Assembly (NCBI GenBank): GCA_022701365.1
Contig: JAKUHH010000184.1
Span: 434,001-498,000, forward strand
Reading direction: 5' to 3'
From: Mycocentrospora acerina
Taxonomy: Eukaryota > Ascomycota > Dothideomycetes > Pleosporales
DNA length: 64,000 bases
A program made the translations under genes and the position numbers. The notes beneath the pieces are model-generated. The model ran no database searches. It was not told the origin of the DNA and worked only from the letters and a program-made list of their open reading frames with translations. Position 1 is the stretch's first letter. Every line of letters begins with the position of its first letter. Of this stretch, positions 44,765 to 56,381 are shown piece by piece.

Positions 44765-46897
44765 TCACCTGTAGAACCCCTCGTCACCCCCAACCGGAGG
44801 TGCACTTGGCGCCTGCCCAGGGCGATATGCTTGGTACTCTTGGGCCGGCGGTGCAGGACTGGATGCCGCACCAGGCGGCGCGGGAGGAGCGTGGCCGGGC
44901 TGTTGTGGTGGGTATCCATAGCCTGCCTGCTGTGGTGGAGGTTGAGAATACGGGTCTTGTTCGTGTGGAGGTTGTTGCTGGGGAGGTGGCGACGAGACTT
45001 GATCGTAGGGGTTCTGGAGTCCTTGCGGCGGGCCTTGCGGCGGGCCCTGGGGCGGGCCCTGCGGAGCTGTACCTGTCTGCGGGGGATAGCCTCCATGCTG
45101 TTGCGCAGATGGCGGGTAACCGTACCCTGGTGGTACTGACGAACCGTCTTGGGCTTGATTTGGAGGAATGAAAGATTGCCGGTTGTCTATGGGCGAGTCG
45201 TAGTGGGCTGTAGCGAGTTCCTGAGGTGGGAAATTCTGAGGTCGTCCTACAGGCACTCTGCCGATTGGGGGGCCATAAGGATCTGAAGCCGGAGCTGGTT
45301 TGGGTGTCTGCTGCTGAGGGCGGTGGTCGTTGGGTGGTACCATGAAGAATGCCGGGTTGGATCCTGCTGGTGGGAAGTTACCAACGGGTCCTTGAGGAGG
45401 CGCTCCACCGCCGTAGCCGTAGCGACTCGGGTCCTGTTGAGGAGTTGCAGAGGTCGGCGGGTAACCCGCGTAGCCACTCGGAGGTGGTGCATTATAAGCG
45501 CCATAGGGTCGGCCACCATAAGCAGGCTGAGGGGGCTGTGACATTGATGCTTCGAGCATAGACTCGTAATCTCGGCGAGCCTTGATGAACTTCTCGTTCA
45601 GTTGTGTGAAATCGTCTGTTTCTCTGTCAGTCCAAGACCACATTTCAAGGTCCAGCAAACTTACCCTTCTTCTGCGAGTACTTCCCAATGAGCTCAATCA
45701 ACTTCGGTCTGATGGCTAGTGTTGAGTGGTATAGCTCTGTAATCTCCTCATTGTCTCGTGCGTCGCTGCCTCCCCCTTGCGAGCTCGTGCTGAGTAGCGC
45801 AAGCAACTTCTCTACATTTCGTATTTGCGCAAAAACGTCTGCTTCCATATTTGCCTCCTTCTCCAGCTCCTCGCGCGTCGGGTCCTGCAGCTTCTCCACA
45901 TAGTTTAGTGGGAAAATACCCGTTTGGCCACGAAGCGACCCCTTCCACCAATCTTTGAATACTGATTCTAACACCGCGATAATATCACCCTTTCGGAACT
46001 GCAATTCGCCAGGTTCGGAGGGGTGAAAATCGAACAGAGCTCGGACGCGCGAGACAGTTGCTGCAGTTGTACCAGACGGTACAGGTTGTGTGGGCTGTGC
46101 AGGCTGCGAATTGGAGTTGGCGCCGGTGTCTTGTGGCGCGTTTGACTTTGCTGTTGCGGGGGCCGCACCCTTGGATTCCTTTATCGACATGGCGAGGGCC
46201 ATCTGGAGTTCCTCATCTTCTTTCTGGCGGTCGACATCGGAGATCTGTGTCTTTTGCGGTTTGGACGGAGCTCGGAGGTTTGGGTCTAGGTTCTGTCAGC
46301 TTTGCTTTGGCACGCCCTTTCCACTACAGCAAAACCCACTCTGTGTCTTGAGCTTCATATATGCGCCCTGCATAATGCCAAGATCCGGATCGCGAGAGAA
46401 CATGTCCGCCCACTCTGACATGCGCTCGAGGATCTTGGCTTTGACTTGCTGGTGCGTATTCCTGTCATTTGCTAGTCTCAGCAGCGCATCGGTAAAGCTC
46501 CGTGACGCAAGCTCCTTGTGTATGGGAATTCCGCAGTTCTGAGAGAGAGCATTCGCGAGCTCGAGGGTGTAGAGTTGTACGTTCGCGTTGCGGTGTGCTA
46601 GGCGTTTGATCATGGCAGCAACGACATCTTTCGCGCCGGTGTCGGACGCTCCGACTTTATCGCAGACATCCTGCCATTTGGTTAGCTATGCACAGTATAT
46701 GCTGGTGTTGGACCCTGTAGGTAGCAACGAGCAGCCACCTCGCGGCCTACAGCCATACGAGGCGCGCCATGTGTGCGTGAGGCGCCGCAGAAGAGATGTG
46801 GACGTACGAGTATGTATTCCCAGTTCTCACTTGTCAAGTTCTCGTCCGTGGCCTTCACCACGACCTCGTCGAAGATGTTCGACTGCGCGCGAAACAT
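44765..46897 (-). CDS. HSE1: ESCRT-0 subunit HSE1 (VHS-UIM-SH3)
   Basis: Four exons (46897-46808, 46670-46340, 46285-45665, 45615-44765) give 630 aa. Domains in order: VHS (about 1-145, starting M-F-R-A-Q-S-N-I-F-D-E-V-V), a ubiquitin-interacting motif (E-L-Q-M-A-L-A-M-S-I-K-E-S), an SH3 domain (V-R-A-L-F-D-F to Y-V-E-K-L), and a helical GAT-like segment that binds Vps27. The C-terminal 230 residues are Pro/Gln/Tyr/Gly-rich, including G-P-P-Q tandem repeats. With Vps27, Hse1 forms ESCRT-0 on endosomes and sorts ubiquitinated cargo into multivesicular bodies. For intron 2, an AG seven bases upstream of the chosen acceptor would break the frame; the chosen site yields Q-N-P-N-L-R, the usual sequence in this family. 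Intron 1 is 137 bp; the others are about 50 bp. Confidence 0.94.
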
Positions 46898-48092
46898 GCT
46901 GGCTGCCTATTTCCTTGCCGGTCAACGTGTGATGTTGCGAGTGGCGATTTGTGGGTGAGGGAGCAGGCTAAATCAGTGGTGGTAGACAAGACTTGAGGTG
47001 TGGAGGGCAAGTCGAGGTGATGGTTGTGTAGTGAAGGTTGCGTCAACCTGGTGTCGTATGCGGAGAGGCTGGAGCTTCTGACCGTTGCGCCCCAAGACAA
47101 GCTAGCGGGGGCGATGACGAGGCCCAAAGCTGCGAACCTGACTGCGCCACAGCGATGCTGACTAGGTCAGCCTCACGTAAGGAAGAATCTTAGCATTCAC
47201 AGCACAAAACGTGATTTGTGCAACGCAAAATGCAAGCTATGAATAATCTCCATAATGTCCCCCCTTAGTGTTCAGTAATTAGTATTCAACCAGAGCACAA
47301 TCAATCAAATCAATCAAATTGCTGGAAAAAAATCTTCCTACATCAAAACGAGCCTTGCTCTTTTTATAAATCTTTCATTTCTTTTCAAACTCGACTTTTC
47401 TGAATGCCGTTTGTGAAGCTAGGAACAAAATACACGCCACATCTCCCCCCAAGGATATAGACACTAGAATGAAGCCGAAATACGGTGTATAAGTGTAGCA
47501 GCAGAAACCGTCTTGCCAAAACCTTCTCTTGAATACGAAGGGGAAAAAAAAAAGAGAGAAAAAATATGAAAATCTGTTTAGAATACTCGAGCCTGAGCTC
47601 CACGTTGCTGTCGGATGCGCACAAACTTGCCACATGCTTTCGTCGGTATGCTCTAGTAGTGTCAAAAATAAAAGTGTTGCATAGTTACAATGCGCGAGCC
47701 ATGGCCGTGTCTAGATATGATATGAAAATAGAGGTCTTGTCAGTCATTGTGTACTGATCGTCATAATCGTCAACTCGATCCGCGACTCGGAGAGCCGACC
47801 GACGACAGCTTGAACATTACAAGCCGCTAGAGTCGATGAGCGTCGAATCCATAATGTTCGCTCACTTGCCCTTGCAGCGATTATCTTTTTGGGAAACGGC
47901 CTTGAAGCCGCAGAATGGCCGGAACCCTCATGTATAGCTGGAAGCATGTTACAGTTCCCCCGTCTTTTTTTTTTGAACCACCCAACGTATGACTCTGCAC
48001 TTGCGTCTTGAGAGTTATTGTTGCTGGCTTGTCTTACTTTCGACCCCAAGTTGCTGTAATAAGAAATCCCTAGGGACGAGCAAGGAATAAAA
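46898..48092. other. HSE1 promoter and STE20 3' region
   Basis: 1.2 kb with no supported gene. A 119-codon frame lies at 47744-48103 (minus), directly after and overlapping the STE20 end; it is discussed as a possible alternative 3' end but has no recognised motif. Confidence 0.55.
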
Positions 48093-50948
48093 TCACATAC
48101 CACCCTTCTTGCGCTTCTCTTCAGCTCTCGCTACTCTTGCGGCCCTTACTAGCTGTGCTAATGTGCCTAATGGTTCAGCAGTCTGTATGAAAGGATGCTA
48201 TGATTATGTCAGCTGGTGCAACTCCAGTAAAATAGCAAGCACAAGGCAAAAACTCACCACAAGAAGATCATGAGCGCTTGCGCGCTTATCGGGATCGACC
48301 TTGAGCGAGAAAGCTAAAAAGTCTCGGAATACTGGCGACAAAGCATGCTCTTCTTTGATTGCTGGCGTCCCGTTTGTCGCAATGAGCCAGAGGGCTCGCA
48401 GAGGGCTTTCGTTGAGATATGGCGGTTCTCCCTCGATCATTTCAATGGCCATGATACCCAGTGACCAGATGTCGACCTTGCGGCCGTACTCTTTGCGGGT
48501 GACAACTTCTGGAGCCATCCAGTATGGGGTACCGACCATGGTAGTCCGTTTGTTGTGGTTCTCATTGATTTGTGCGCAGAATCCGAAATCGGCTACCAGG
48601 TGGTTAGCGACGAAATTTTGCCATTGTGGATTGACTTACTCAGCTTGATGTTGCCTTCCAGGGACAAGAGAATATTGTCCGACTTGATGTCTCGGTGGAT
48701 CACGCCCTTGGAGTGGAGATGTTGCAACCCGTGTAGAGTCTAAAGATGTTAGCAGGGGAAAATCAATGCACCGGATAATACATACTTCTCTACAGACTGC
48801 AGCAATCTGCCCCTCAGACATGATATTAAAAGTTACAACGTCTGTTAGACTTCCTCCCTCCATGTACTCCATGACGACCCACAACTCGCCTCTCAGAAGG
48901 AAACTGTCCATGAAGTTGACGATATTTTTGTGCTTGCTGTCCTTCATGACGAGGATTTCGTTGATGATCAGATCCTTTTTAGGCTGCTGCTCCAGATTCA
49001 TCTGCTTGATGGCGACGCATTTGTTGGTGTCGACTTCCCAGGCTACAAAAACGCCACCAGACGCACCCTGACCAATCTTGTTCAAATCGCGATATCTGAG
49101 CGTGGGATCGGCGTTGGTGCAAATAGCGTTGAGTTTTGCAACTATGTCGGGGCCTTGGCTCTGACGGGGCCTCTGTCGCGGTCGGGGTGCCGGGCCAACT
49201 CTGGTTTGCTGCGAGGGGAGAGGAATATTTTGCGGGTCCATTTGCTGGGCAAATTGCTGCTGGGGCGATGGGACATGGACTGCTGGCGTAAGATGCGGCG
49301 GTGGTGTCCTGTAACTAACGCTCCTGCCAAGCGGAAGCTGCGGTTTTGGAGCTGCGGAGTACTGTGCGGCAGCCATGGCTTGTTGTTGTTGTTGCTGATA
49401 TTGCTGGGCGGGCGACATGACGGTGGCGCTAGACGGAGACTCGTAGCTAGGCGGGGACCCTCCAGTGGTGTTGGCTCGATTTCGAGGCGCAGACGAGGCA
49501 CTGTGGGGGCTTTCTGTAAGGGTTGGAGGAGCATAGGCGACTTGGGGATAGTCATTTTCTTGGTGCGATACGTGCATAGGCTGCTGTGTGTTTATCGGAC
49601 CGGGAGCTTGGGGAGCGGCGCGAGTGGGAACCAGGTTGACTGGCGCAACGGCGGCTGGAGCTCGGGGGGCTGGCCGACTGGGGACCAGGGCGGCATTGAC
49701 CTGAGGCGGAACGGCGACTGGCGAAGTAAGACTGCGGGGGATGGGAGGTGGAGCGCGGGGATTCTCGAAGCTGTCGACTTCATTGCGCGGAAAGCGGGGG
49801 CTCTGTGGTGGGCTAAGGAGCGATTGCGCAGACCCTTGGTTGGACGTGGTGTTTGCGGGGGCAGCGTATGCTTGCGGGTGGACTGGGCCCATCTTGTCCC
49901 AGATGGCCTCGTCTTCTGTTTTTTGTGCATTGTCCTGGTAGAAGTTGACGACGTCGACGACGGTCTGGGGGTGGTTCCTCTGGTCGTTTTCGGTGATGCC
50001 GTTCTGCTGCAGCATGCGCTGCCATTCCTTGGGCAGACCCTGCATACAACGTTAGCAAGCGCTCGCGCATGCCCCAGGACGCGATGGCGGGGTAGCCAGT
50101 GCAACGGGGAGAGGGTGAGGAAATGAAGTGAAACGAAATGAAACGAAATGAAACGAAAAAGAAAAAGAAGAAGAAGAAGAAAAAGAGAGCAGACAGCACG
50201 CGCTGGGGGACGTGACGCCACATACCGTGAACTCGCCAGTGGCATTGTCGATGCTGACGTGGGTGACGTGCATGGGGTTGGTGGGCGTGGAGATGGTCGG
50301 GCGGCGCGGCGAGCCCAGCATGTTGCTCATGAAGGTGGAAAAGGTGCCCTTTTTCTTGCCGGCGTCTGGCTTCCTGCTCTTTGCAGCGTCGCCCTCGTCG
50401 CTGTAGCGATTGCGCGGGCTCTTTGTGCCCGATGGCGGGGTATCCATCTTGCGGGCGATGTTGGTGAACGAGGTCGACTGGCGCAGCTGCGGGCGGTGCT
50501 TGAAGAGCTGGTCGGCCGTGTAGGCGTGCTGTGGGCCGGCGGGACGACGTGTCGCGCTGTTGTTGGGGGAGGTGCGCGAGGCGTGGAGGGCCTCCTCGAC
50601 TATGTCGTTGAAGGGCGCGCCGGTCGAGGCCACGGGCAGGTACTGGCCCGCGTTGGCGGCGCGAGGGTGCTGGAACGGCTGCTGGTGCAGGTGTTGCTGG
50701 TGCGGCTGGTGTTGCTGCTGCTGCTGCTGTTGGTGGTGGTTCTCGTTCACCAGCGACGGCGACCGGCGAAGTGGCTGTGACGACACAGCAGCCGGGCCCA
50801 GCGAGTGCGAATAGGGAGCGGCCGCCGACGATTGGCTCCGTTTCAGGGCCGACGTCGTCTTGCTGTTCAAGAAGGAGATGGGCGGCGCCCTCCTGGGCCG
50901 CCTTGCCGCCGACGACGACGACGACTGGTTGCTCGACGCATGGTCCAT
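48093..50948 (-). CDS. STE20: PAK-family Ser/Thr kinase STE20
   Basis: Five exons (50948-50226, 50039-48786, 48739-48640, 48592-48258, 48197-48093) give 838 aa. A disordered N-terminus includes a Gln/His tract (about 75-93). The CRIB Cdc42-binding motif I-S-T-P-T-N-P-M-H-V-T-H-V begins near residue 219 and is split by intron 1; its inhibitory continuation (G-L-P-K-E-W) opens exon 2. A Pro-rich linker precedes the kinase domain (about 557-810): G-Q-G-A-S-G-G, V-A-I-K (K586), H-R-D-I-K-S-D-N (H674), D-F-G (694-696), G-T-P-Y-W-M-A-P-E. There is no PH domain, so this is the Ste20 type, not Cla4. Ste20 kinases relay Cdc42 signals to MAP-kinase cascades and polarity. The stop codon lies inside a GTATGTGA sequence that resembles a donor site, so an alternative 3' end is possible. 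Confidence 0.95.
50105..50190. repeat. Purine-rich repeats in STE20 intron 1
   Basis: Tandem GAAATGAAAC-type decamers (about 50126-50157), then GAA triplets (50158-50190). On the transcript strand this is a long pyrimidine tract within the 186-bp intron. Confidence 0.75.
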
Positions 50949-51086
50949 GGCGTACGTAGCACTGCGGCCGCGGCACCCAACGAGTGCAGACGGCGACAGC
51001 GAATGTCGTGTGCAAGCGCCTCGGTCGGTAGGGCTGGCAGAGGGCGAGTGCACGAGGACGCGGGGACTGGACGGCTGGACTGCGCT

Positions 51087-51172
51087 GCACTGGACGGGCG
51101 GGACTGCACTGGACGGCACTGGACGGCGCTGCACTGGACAGGACGGCACTGGACTGCACTGGTTGCACTGGT
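51087..51172. repeat. GCACTGG minisatellite in STE20 5' region
   Basis: Seven copies of GCACTGGA or GCACTGGT within about 85 bp, spaced 9-19 bp apart with GGACGG or CT linkers. It is located 140-225 bp upstream of the STE20 start codon. Confidence 0.8.
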
Positions 51173-51513
51173 TGCACGGGTTCAGCAGCAGACGAGCCGC
51201 AGAAGAAGAAATGGCCTCTGCGTGTCTGGCAGTGCCTGGACGAGCACGTCTGTAGCCTGCCCTGGCCTGCCTGCCCTGGCCTGCCCTGGAGCTTGGTTTT
51301 GCGCGCAATCTCCACCGCGCCCACCGCAACGTCCGGGATGCCTCGACGCCGTTTCAGGCTAGGAATCCTCATCTCCACGCCCTGCTCGTCCAACGGCCGC
51401 GTCTGACACCCAGCCCGCCCCGTACACCTTGCGAGCCACACCGACAACACAGCGTTTTGCACGTGGCCCCAAGCTCGTCGCCCTGTCCACGCCGGCGACT
51501 GCCGCCCGCAACA

Positions 51514-51545
51514 CGTCGTCGTTGTCGTCGTCGTCGTCGTCGTCC
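51514..51545. repeat. GTC trinucleotide repeat
   Basis: About ten near-perfect GTC triplets upstream of STE20. Confidence 0.8.
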
Positions 51546-54016
51546 CAGATGCGCTTCTGCACCACACCTCACCTCGCTGCTCGCCCTTTCCCCACACTCT
51601 TCACGTGCCCTTCTTCGCTCGCCCACCGTCCCACCGCCGGCACCGCGGCAGGGGTGCACCCTCACTCCCGTCTCGCTTCGCCTCACCGAGCCACACATGT
51701 CGCCCCGACTTGCCGTGACGCAGAGGCTCGACTTCAATCTGCTTATCAGTGCATCCGTCAACGGTTCCTGCATCAAACCCTGCACCCAACTGCCAAACTC
51801 AGCACACGGCTATTGACGCTCGACTCCCAAAACCCAATTCCCTCAATCACCTTGGACCTGCCCGTCTCGGCGCCACGTCGTCTGTCGCTGGACACGACAG
51901 CATCAGGAACGCAAGACTCAACGTTTTGCTCGTTGAAACCAACCATGCACTTGTCCACCGCAGCCTCGGTTGCACCGCTTCCACATCTGATGTACTGGTC
52001 TGAAAACAACAGACACATCGGGTCATTTGCAACGCACTCGATGACGATAACAACTTCGAGTGCGCTGTACATGTCCAAAGACACTAGACACGGCATTTCT
52101 CAACAACCCCAAGAGCATATCCGCATCAAGTGTGTTGCACTAGTAGCATGCTCACCGTCCAGCAGCGCAACCACGACTTGACTTCTATACTGTATGCACA
52201 GGAAATTATGTTGATGACAAGCATTAACCCTCGGTCGCGGCAACGGCCCACCTCCCGAGATTGAGGTACGCTACCAAGGCACCAAAAACGTTTTGCGCAC
52301 AACGTGTCGTGCACCACCACGTTGTTTGCTGATCCGCGCCAGAACTCAACAAGCCGAGAGTCTTTACAACACAGCATTGCCGATCTACAACGGTCTTTCT
52401 AGGCCTGGACTAACTCTGTGACACCCGTCTCCTAATACACGTAACCCGACTTCATTTCCCAGAAGAGTGAAACTCCATCTCGTGATGACGCATCCTCATA
52501 ATTTTTTTACCCCCGTTGATCTTTTTGTGTGTCTATACATGTCCGCAAGCGCATCCGGATCTGCATGCACAAGGTTTATAAATCTTAAAATAATCCCTCT
52601 TGACTAACTAGCCAACAACAGTCGTCCACAAGTAAAGCTGCAGTCTTTTCATTTGATCTACATGGTATGCCGTGTTGAAAATGCAGATTTTTTTTTTCTT
52701 TCATGTCATTCACTCGTAACACTAAATTCTTTAGCCCGTATTCACCCTCGGGCTCGTTTCCTCAATCCTACCTGTGCGGTTGATCTTTTTTTTTTTTGCA
52801 TAGATGAATCATGACTTTTCCAGCACGCCCTAATTATTAACTACTGCCAATTTCAAGAGTCGTGTCGGACAAACACCCGTCGCCTCATCTTATCAGATAG
52901 CGTCATTATTTTTAAATTTCATGTCGCACGCCCCCCCCCCCCGCTTCATTTGGTGATGGTTAGAGTCAAAACTCTCTTTTCTACACAAATCTAATTAATT
53001 AAAACTGTACATTTTGAAATGAAAGAAACCCCCCTTTTGTCGCTCACAATAATCGGCATGTACTGCATGTACGAAAATGTCTTTTATATAAGATTTATTT
53101 AAAAGTTAATGATAATTTTGCTACTTTCTTCTTCGGCAAAATACAGTAGATGGTATGGTCCACTTGAGGAAGGAAGGTAGGTAGCTTAATTAAGCAAGTA
53201 ACCCAGACAATATCTAGTCAAATTTTACATTTCTTGTACATCTCGTCTCTCTCCTGATTACTAGCTGGTGTATGGTAAATATGTTTATCCAGGTTCTAGA
53301 CCAGTAGAGTGGAGTGGAGTAGTCATGACAGTAGAGATGTATATGTACACTGCAACCGTGGGGGAAAAACAGACAACAAACAAGTTACACACAGCCAAAA
53401 AAAAAAGTGAAGGGAAATGAAGAAGTGTAGACTTTTATATATACACTAATCTTAATGTCTTTTTTTCTCTCGAAGTACTGGATTGTTACTCTCCATCCAC
53501 CCTTTTTTCCCATTCTTTTTGGTGATTTTTTTTGGAGTTGTGAGTGAGTGAGAGTTTGGAAGAAAACACGACAATGCAACTTTATTAAAGACTTTTTTTT
53601 TGGCTCTCTTTTTTTTTTAACCTTTTCCATGGGGGGAGTTAATTATACAGTTTTTAGTATCCATCCCTGTTCTTGGCGGGATCTTGTGGTTTTCTGTCTG
53701 AAACCTTGTGGAGAAGGAAAGATAATGGGAAAGGTTTACATCGTGGGCATGTATTTGTTGGGATCGCCGTTTTTGTATTTTACACCACCACATCATTTCA
53801 TTTGATTTACTTCCTCACCACCACCAGCATTCACACACATGATATCATCTCACCCCTACTTCTCTTCTGAATTTTTATACACCACACTTCACCAAACCAC
53901 TACTTCACTTGAACATTTCCACCTCCACAAACAACCTCACACTCAAAGGATTTACGTATACTATCTCATTCCACCTGAATTTCCATTTAAAAAAAATCTC
54001 CCACCCACTCCCCAAC

Positions 54017-54677
54017 TCACCCCTCAATCCCCAAATGATCCACCCTCTTCGCCTTCCTCGCCCCCTCCTCCGCACTCGCCCCCGCATACGCATTCCCCCG
54101 CGCTTGTGCTACACCCTGCGCATCTACTATAACGACCGAAAAAAAAGATAAAGCGTTAGCATAGCCTCTTAAATCCCAATTACGATTACAATCAAATGTA
54201 CAGAGTTTGATATGACATGACATGACATGACAAACGTAGGCATAAATACAATCATAAGGGGGGAAAAGACGTACCTTTCTCCCTCTTCTCCTCGACACTG
54301 TCCTCCGACCCATCTGGATTGACGTGCGTCTTCTTGCTTGTGATGGAGGATAAAGCGCCAGATAGGGCGCCGACGATGTTGAGGTTTAGTCCGGCCTAAA
54401 GGGGGGGAGGGGAAGATGTTGTGGTTAGTCCTCTTCTTTTATGACATAACTTTGCTGTGAGAATGTTTCTGGAGAGAGAGAGGGGTGGTTGGAGGAGAGT
54501 GGGGGGATATGCGAGTGGGCAATTCAACTTGTGGGGAGGTGGAAAGAAAGATGTAAAAAAAGTGTTATTTACTGATGCTTCTGCTTTGGCGTGGCGCTCC
54601 TCGATTTGTTCTTCCCTGGCTAGGTGGGGGGTTTGCTGCACGGCTTGCGAGGAAGGGTTGTGTGGTGTTGGGGACAT
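54017..54677 (-). CDS. Small conserved-looking protein, 111 aa, three exons
   Basis: Exons 54677-54573, 54395-54275 and 54126-54017 join in phase (336 bp, 111 aa). Donors are GTAAAT and GTACGT; acceptors are CTTTAG and GTTATAG, and GCTAAC supplies a branch site in intron 2. The protein has a polar Gln/Pro/Glu-rich N-terminus, a short apolar segment after the first junction (A-G-L-N-L-N-I-V-G-A-L-S-G-A-L), then a charged Lys/Glu region. An Ala/Gly-rich stretch leads to the C-terminal V-D-H-L-G-I-E-G. I do not recognise the family. Exon joins, codon composition and splice signals make it a credible gene even though no single frame exceeds about 100 codons. The introns (177 and 148 bp) are longer than usual here. 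Exact ends are less certain than its existence. Confidence 0.62.
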
Positions 54678-55021
54678 TTTGTGTGCGTGTACAAGGGAAC
54701 AATTGTGTTTTGTTGGCGTTTGGTTATTTGGCTGGGGAGAGAGAAAGGGAAGAGAAATGGTGCTCCGCGGAGGAGAGCCTGGGGGTGCGTTTATTTGAAT
54801 TGGCGGCCTAGTATCTAATACTTGGTAGTTGTAGATTTGACATGGTTGGGGGTGGAGGTATGCGAATATGATGTCATAGGTGTGGACTTGCAGGTTTTAG
54901 ATGAACGTGAACGTGAACATGGATATGGACATGGATTCGTGAGGGGCTCAAGACACAATAAATTTATCACAAAGGAGAAGAAAAAATGATATTAATTACT
55001 TAAACTTTTCCCTAGTAATGT
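54678..55021. other. Intergenic gap
   Basis: Promoter of the 111-aa gene and 3' flank of SWF1. It contains short GAACGT/GGATAT repeats (54902-54936). Nothing else was seen. Confidence 0.6.
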
Positions 55022-56381
55022 CTAGTTCAACAAGACCTCACTCAAGTTGTCCCAAAATCCAAGATCATACACATTCTCCACCGCTGCTAGATTCCACACC
55101 CGTTCGAAACTATCCTCTTTTGCAATAGATTTTATGCGATCAGGCAAGTTCTTTGGCGCTTGTCCGTCGCGCGTCCGTATCAGTATATGCCTGCTTTCCA
55201 GCGGCCATGTTGTCGGAGGCTCTTCTTCGTCTGGTGGGGTTCCTGGCGGTGTTGACATTGGGGAACTCGAAAATGATGAGTGAGCAGAGTATGGCCGCGC
55301 AGGCATCGCTGAAAGACGTTCCTGCAATGCGTCCTCTCGCCTATGTCCTAGAAAGACTACACCTTCCGCCATGTCGTCTCGCCAGTCTGCCCACTTTGCA
55401 CTCTCGTTGGTAGACATACCCGCCCAGATTAGGTAAACATGGTAGGTGAGTAAACCAAGTGGGAGCGGCCACGTTAGGAGAGCAAGGAGTCCTACACCTG
55501 AGCCACAGATACCTCCTGCGTCGAGGTAAAGGCTCGTGTATTGGAGGATATTGTGAATTTTCATCTGTAAGTATGTGGCGAGACTGTTGGGATCTGATCC
55601 TGGACTTGGATTATATCTATAGAATGATTCGTACAAATTGTAATGTCGGTTGACTTTGGGCGTCAGTGCATACCATGCGATGTAGGCACCGTATGCGATC
55701 AGCACGCTCGTGGATAATAGCAAAGCAAGAAACCACTTGTAATTGCCGCGCCCAAGACAATTATTGACCCAGATGCAGTGATGATCCATTCTTGAAACAC
55801 ACGTCTTGCAAATGCTGCAGTGTTTACTTCGTGCTGGTTTGAGAAATCTGCAGGTCGAACAGGTCTTGCCAGGGTAGTAGATGACCCTGTCATACGGGTA
55901 GTGTCGCATTTGTTGTGCATGGTTCAGTGTGTTGATATACGTTTCGTTATTTCTTTTTGCACTGAGATATAAAAACCAGTATGGCTGTGGCAGCAGAACG
56001 AATGCGAGAAGCTTATGGTGCGGTCGAAGGAGATGCCAGACAGTAGGCAGGAGCATGCTAGCACACGCAGTCACGAGACCGAGAAAGAAGACGACTACCA
56101 GAGGGTGTTTGTCGTGCATGAGATGGTCTGCCAGCCGGGAGCCGCCATTTGTAATGCGGCCATTGGTGAGCTTGACATCGAGTTGACGGAGGGCAGAGGG
56201 AAGTTGATGGACAAACAGTCGGTGAAGAAATCCAATGGGCGTATTTCTATCTTTATCAGTACAGCCCCAGAGTTGTGGAAAGACCTGTCTACCTGAATGC
56301 TGGGAGTCGTCCAAAGAATGCGATAAAGGTTAGAAACGACGCGGTGGTAGCGACAATGATGATGTTGCGGGCGAGCGCCAT
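55022..56381 (-). CDS. SWF1: DHHC palmitoyltransferase SWF1
   Basis: Two exons (56381-56293, 56246-55022; 46-bp intron) give 437 aa. The first exon supplies an N-terminal membrane helix (M-A-L-A-R-N-I-I-I...) that runs into F-G-R-L-P-A-F, the typical Swf1 start. The Cys-rich domain reads C-S-T-C...K-H-C-S-I-C-K-T-C...M-D-H-H-C-I-W-V-N-N-C-L-G, with the catalytic D-H-H-C. Two helices precede it and two follow. Swf1 S-acylates membrane-proximal cysteines of SNAREs and other proteins at the ER. The acceptor of the intron (GATAG) is the only one keeping R-N-T-P-I-G-F-L-H in frame. The C-terminal 120 residues are hydrophilic, with a Ser/Pro/Glu stretch. It is divergent from RAP1. Confidence 0.93.

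Larger units (their letters stand above)
50949..54016. other. STE20 leader/promoter and gene-free region, 3 kb
   Basis: The part next to STE20 is GC-rich and repeat-laden: a GCACTGGA minisatellite at 51087-51172, CCTGCC/CTGG repeats at about 51255-51293 and a GTC triplet array at 51514-51545. The part from 52.4 to 54.0 kb is AT-rich with many homopolymer runs. Long frames on both strands at 50.8-52.2 kb are composed of Ser, Arg, Pro and Ala and follow the repeats. I do not accept them as genes. Confidence 0.55.

Noticed and set aside
48930..50126. 398-codon plus-strand frame opposite STE20
   Set aside because: Antisense shadow; Gly/Arg/Trp-rich composition from the complement of Pro/Gln-rich codons.
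50052..51597. Minus-strand frames extending STE20 exon 1 upstream and a parallel 594-codon frame
   Set aside because: The extension lies in repeat DNA and starts at non-ATG codons. The parallel frame is a shadow of STE20 exons 1 and 2. M-D-H-A-S-S at 50948 is the natural start.
51429..52181. 250-codon plus-strand frame upstream of STE20
   Set aside because: Ser/Thr/Pro/Arg-rich and largely made by GTC repeats and GC-rich DNA. It overlaps equally open frames in other phases and has no motif.
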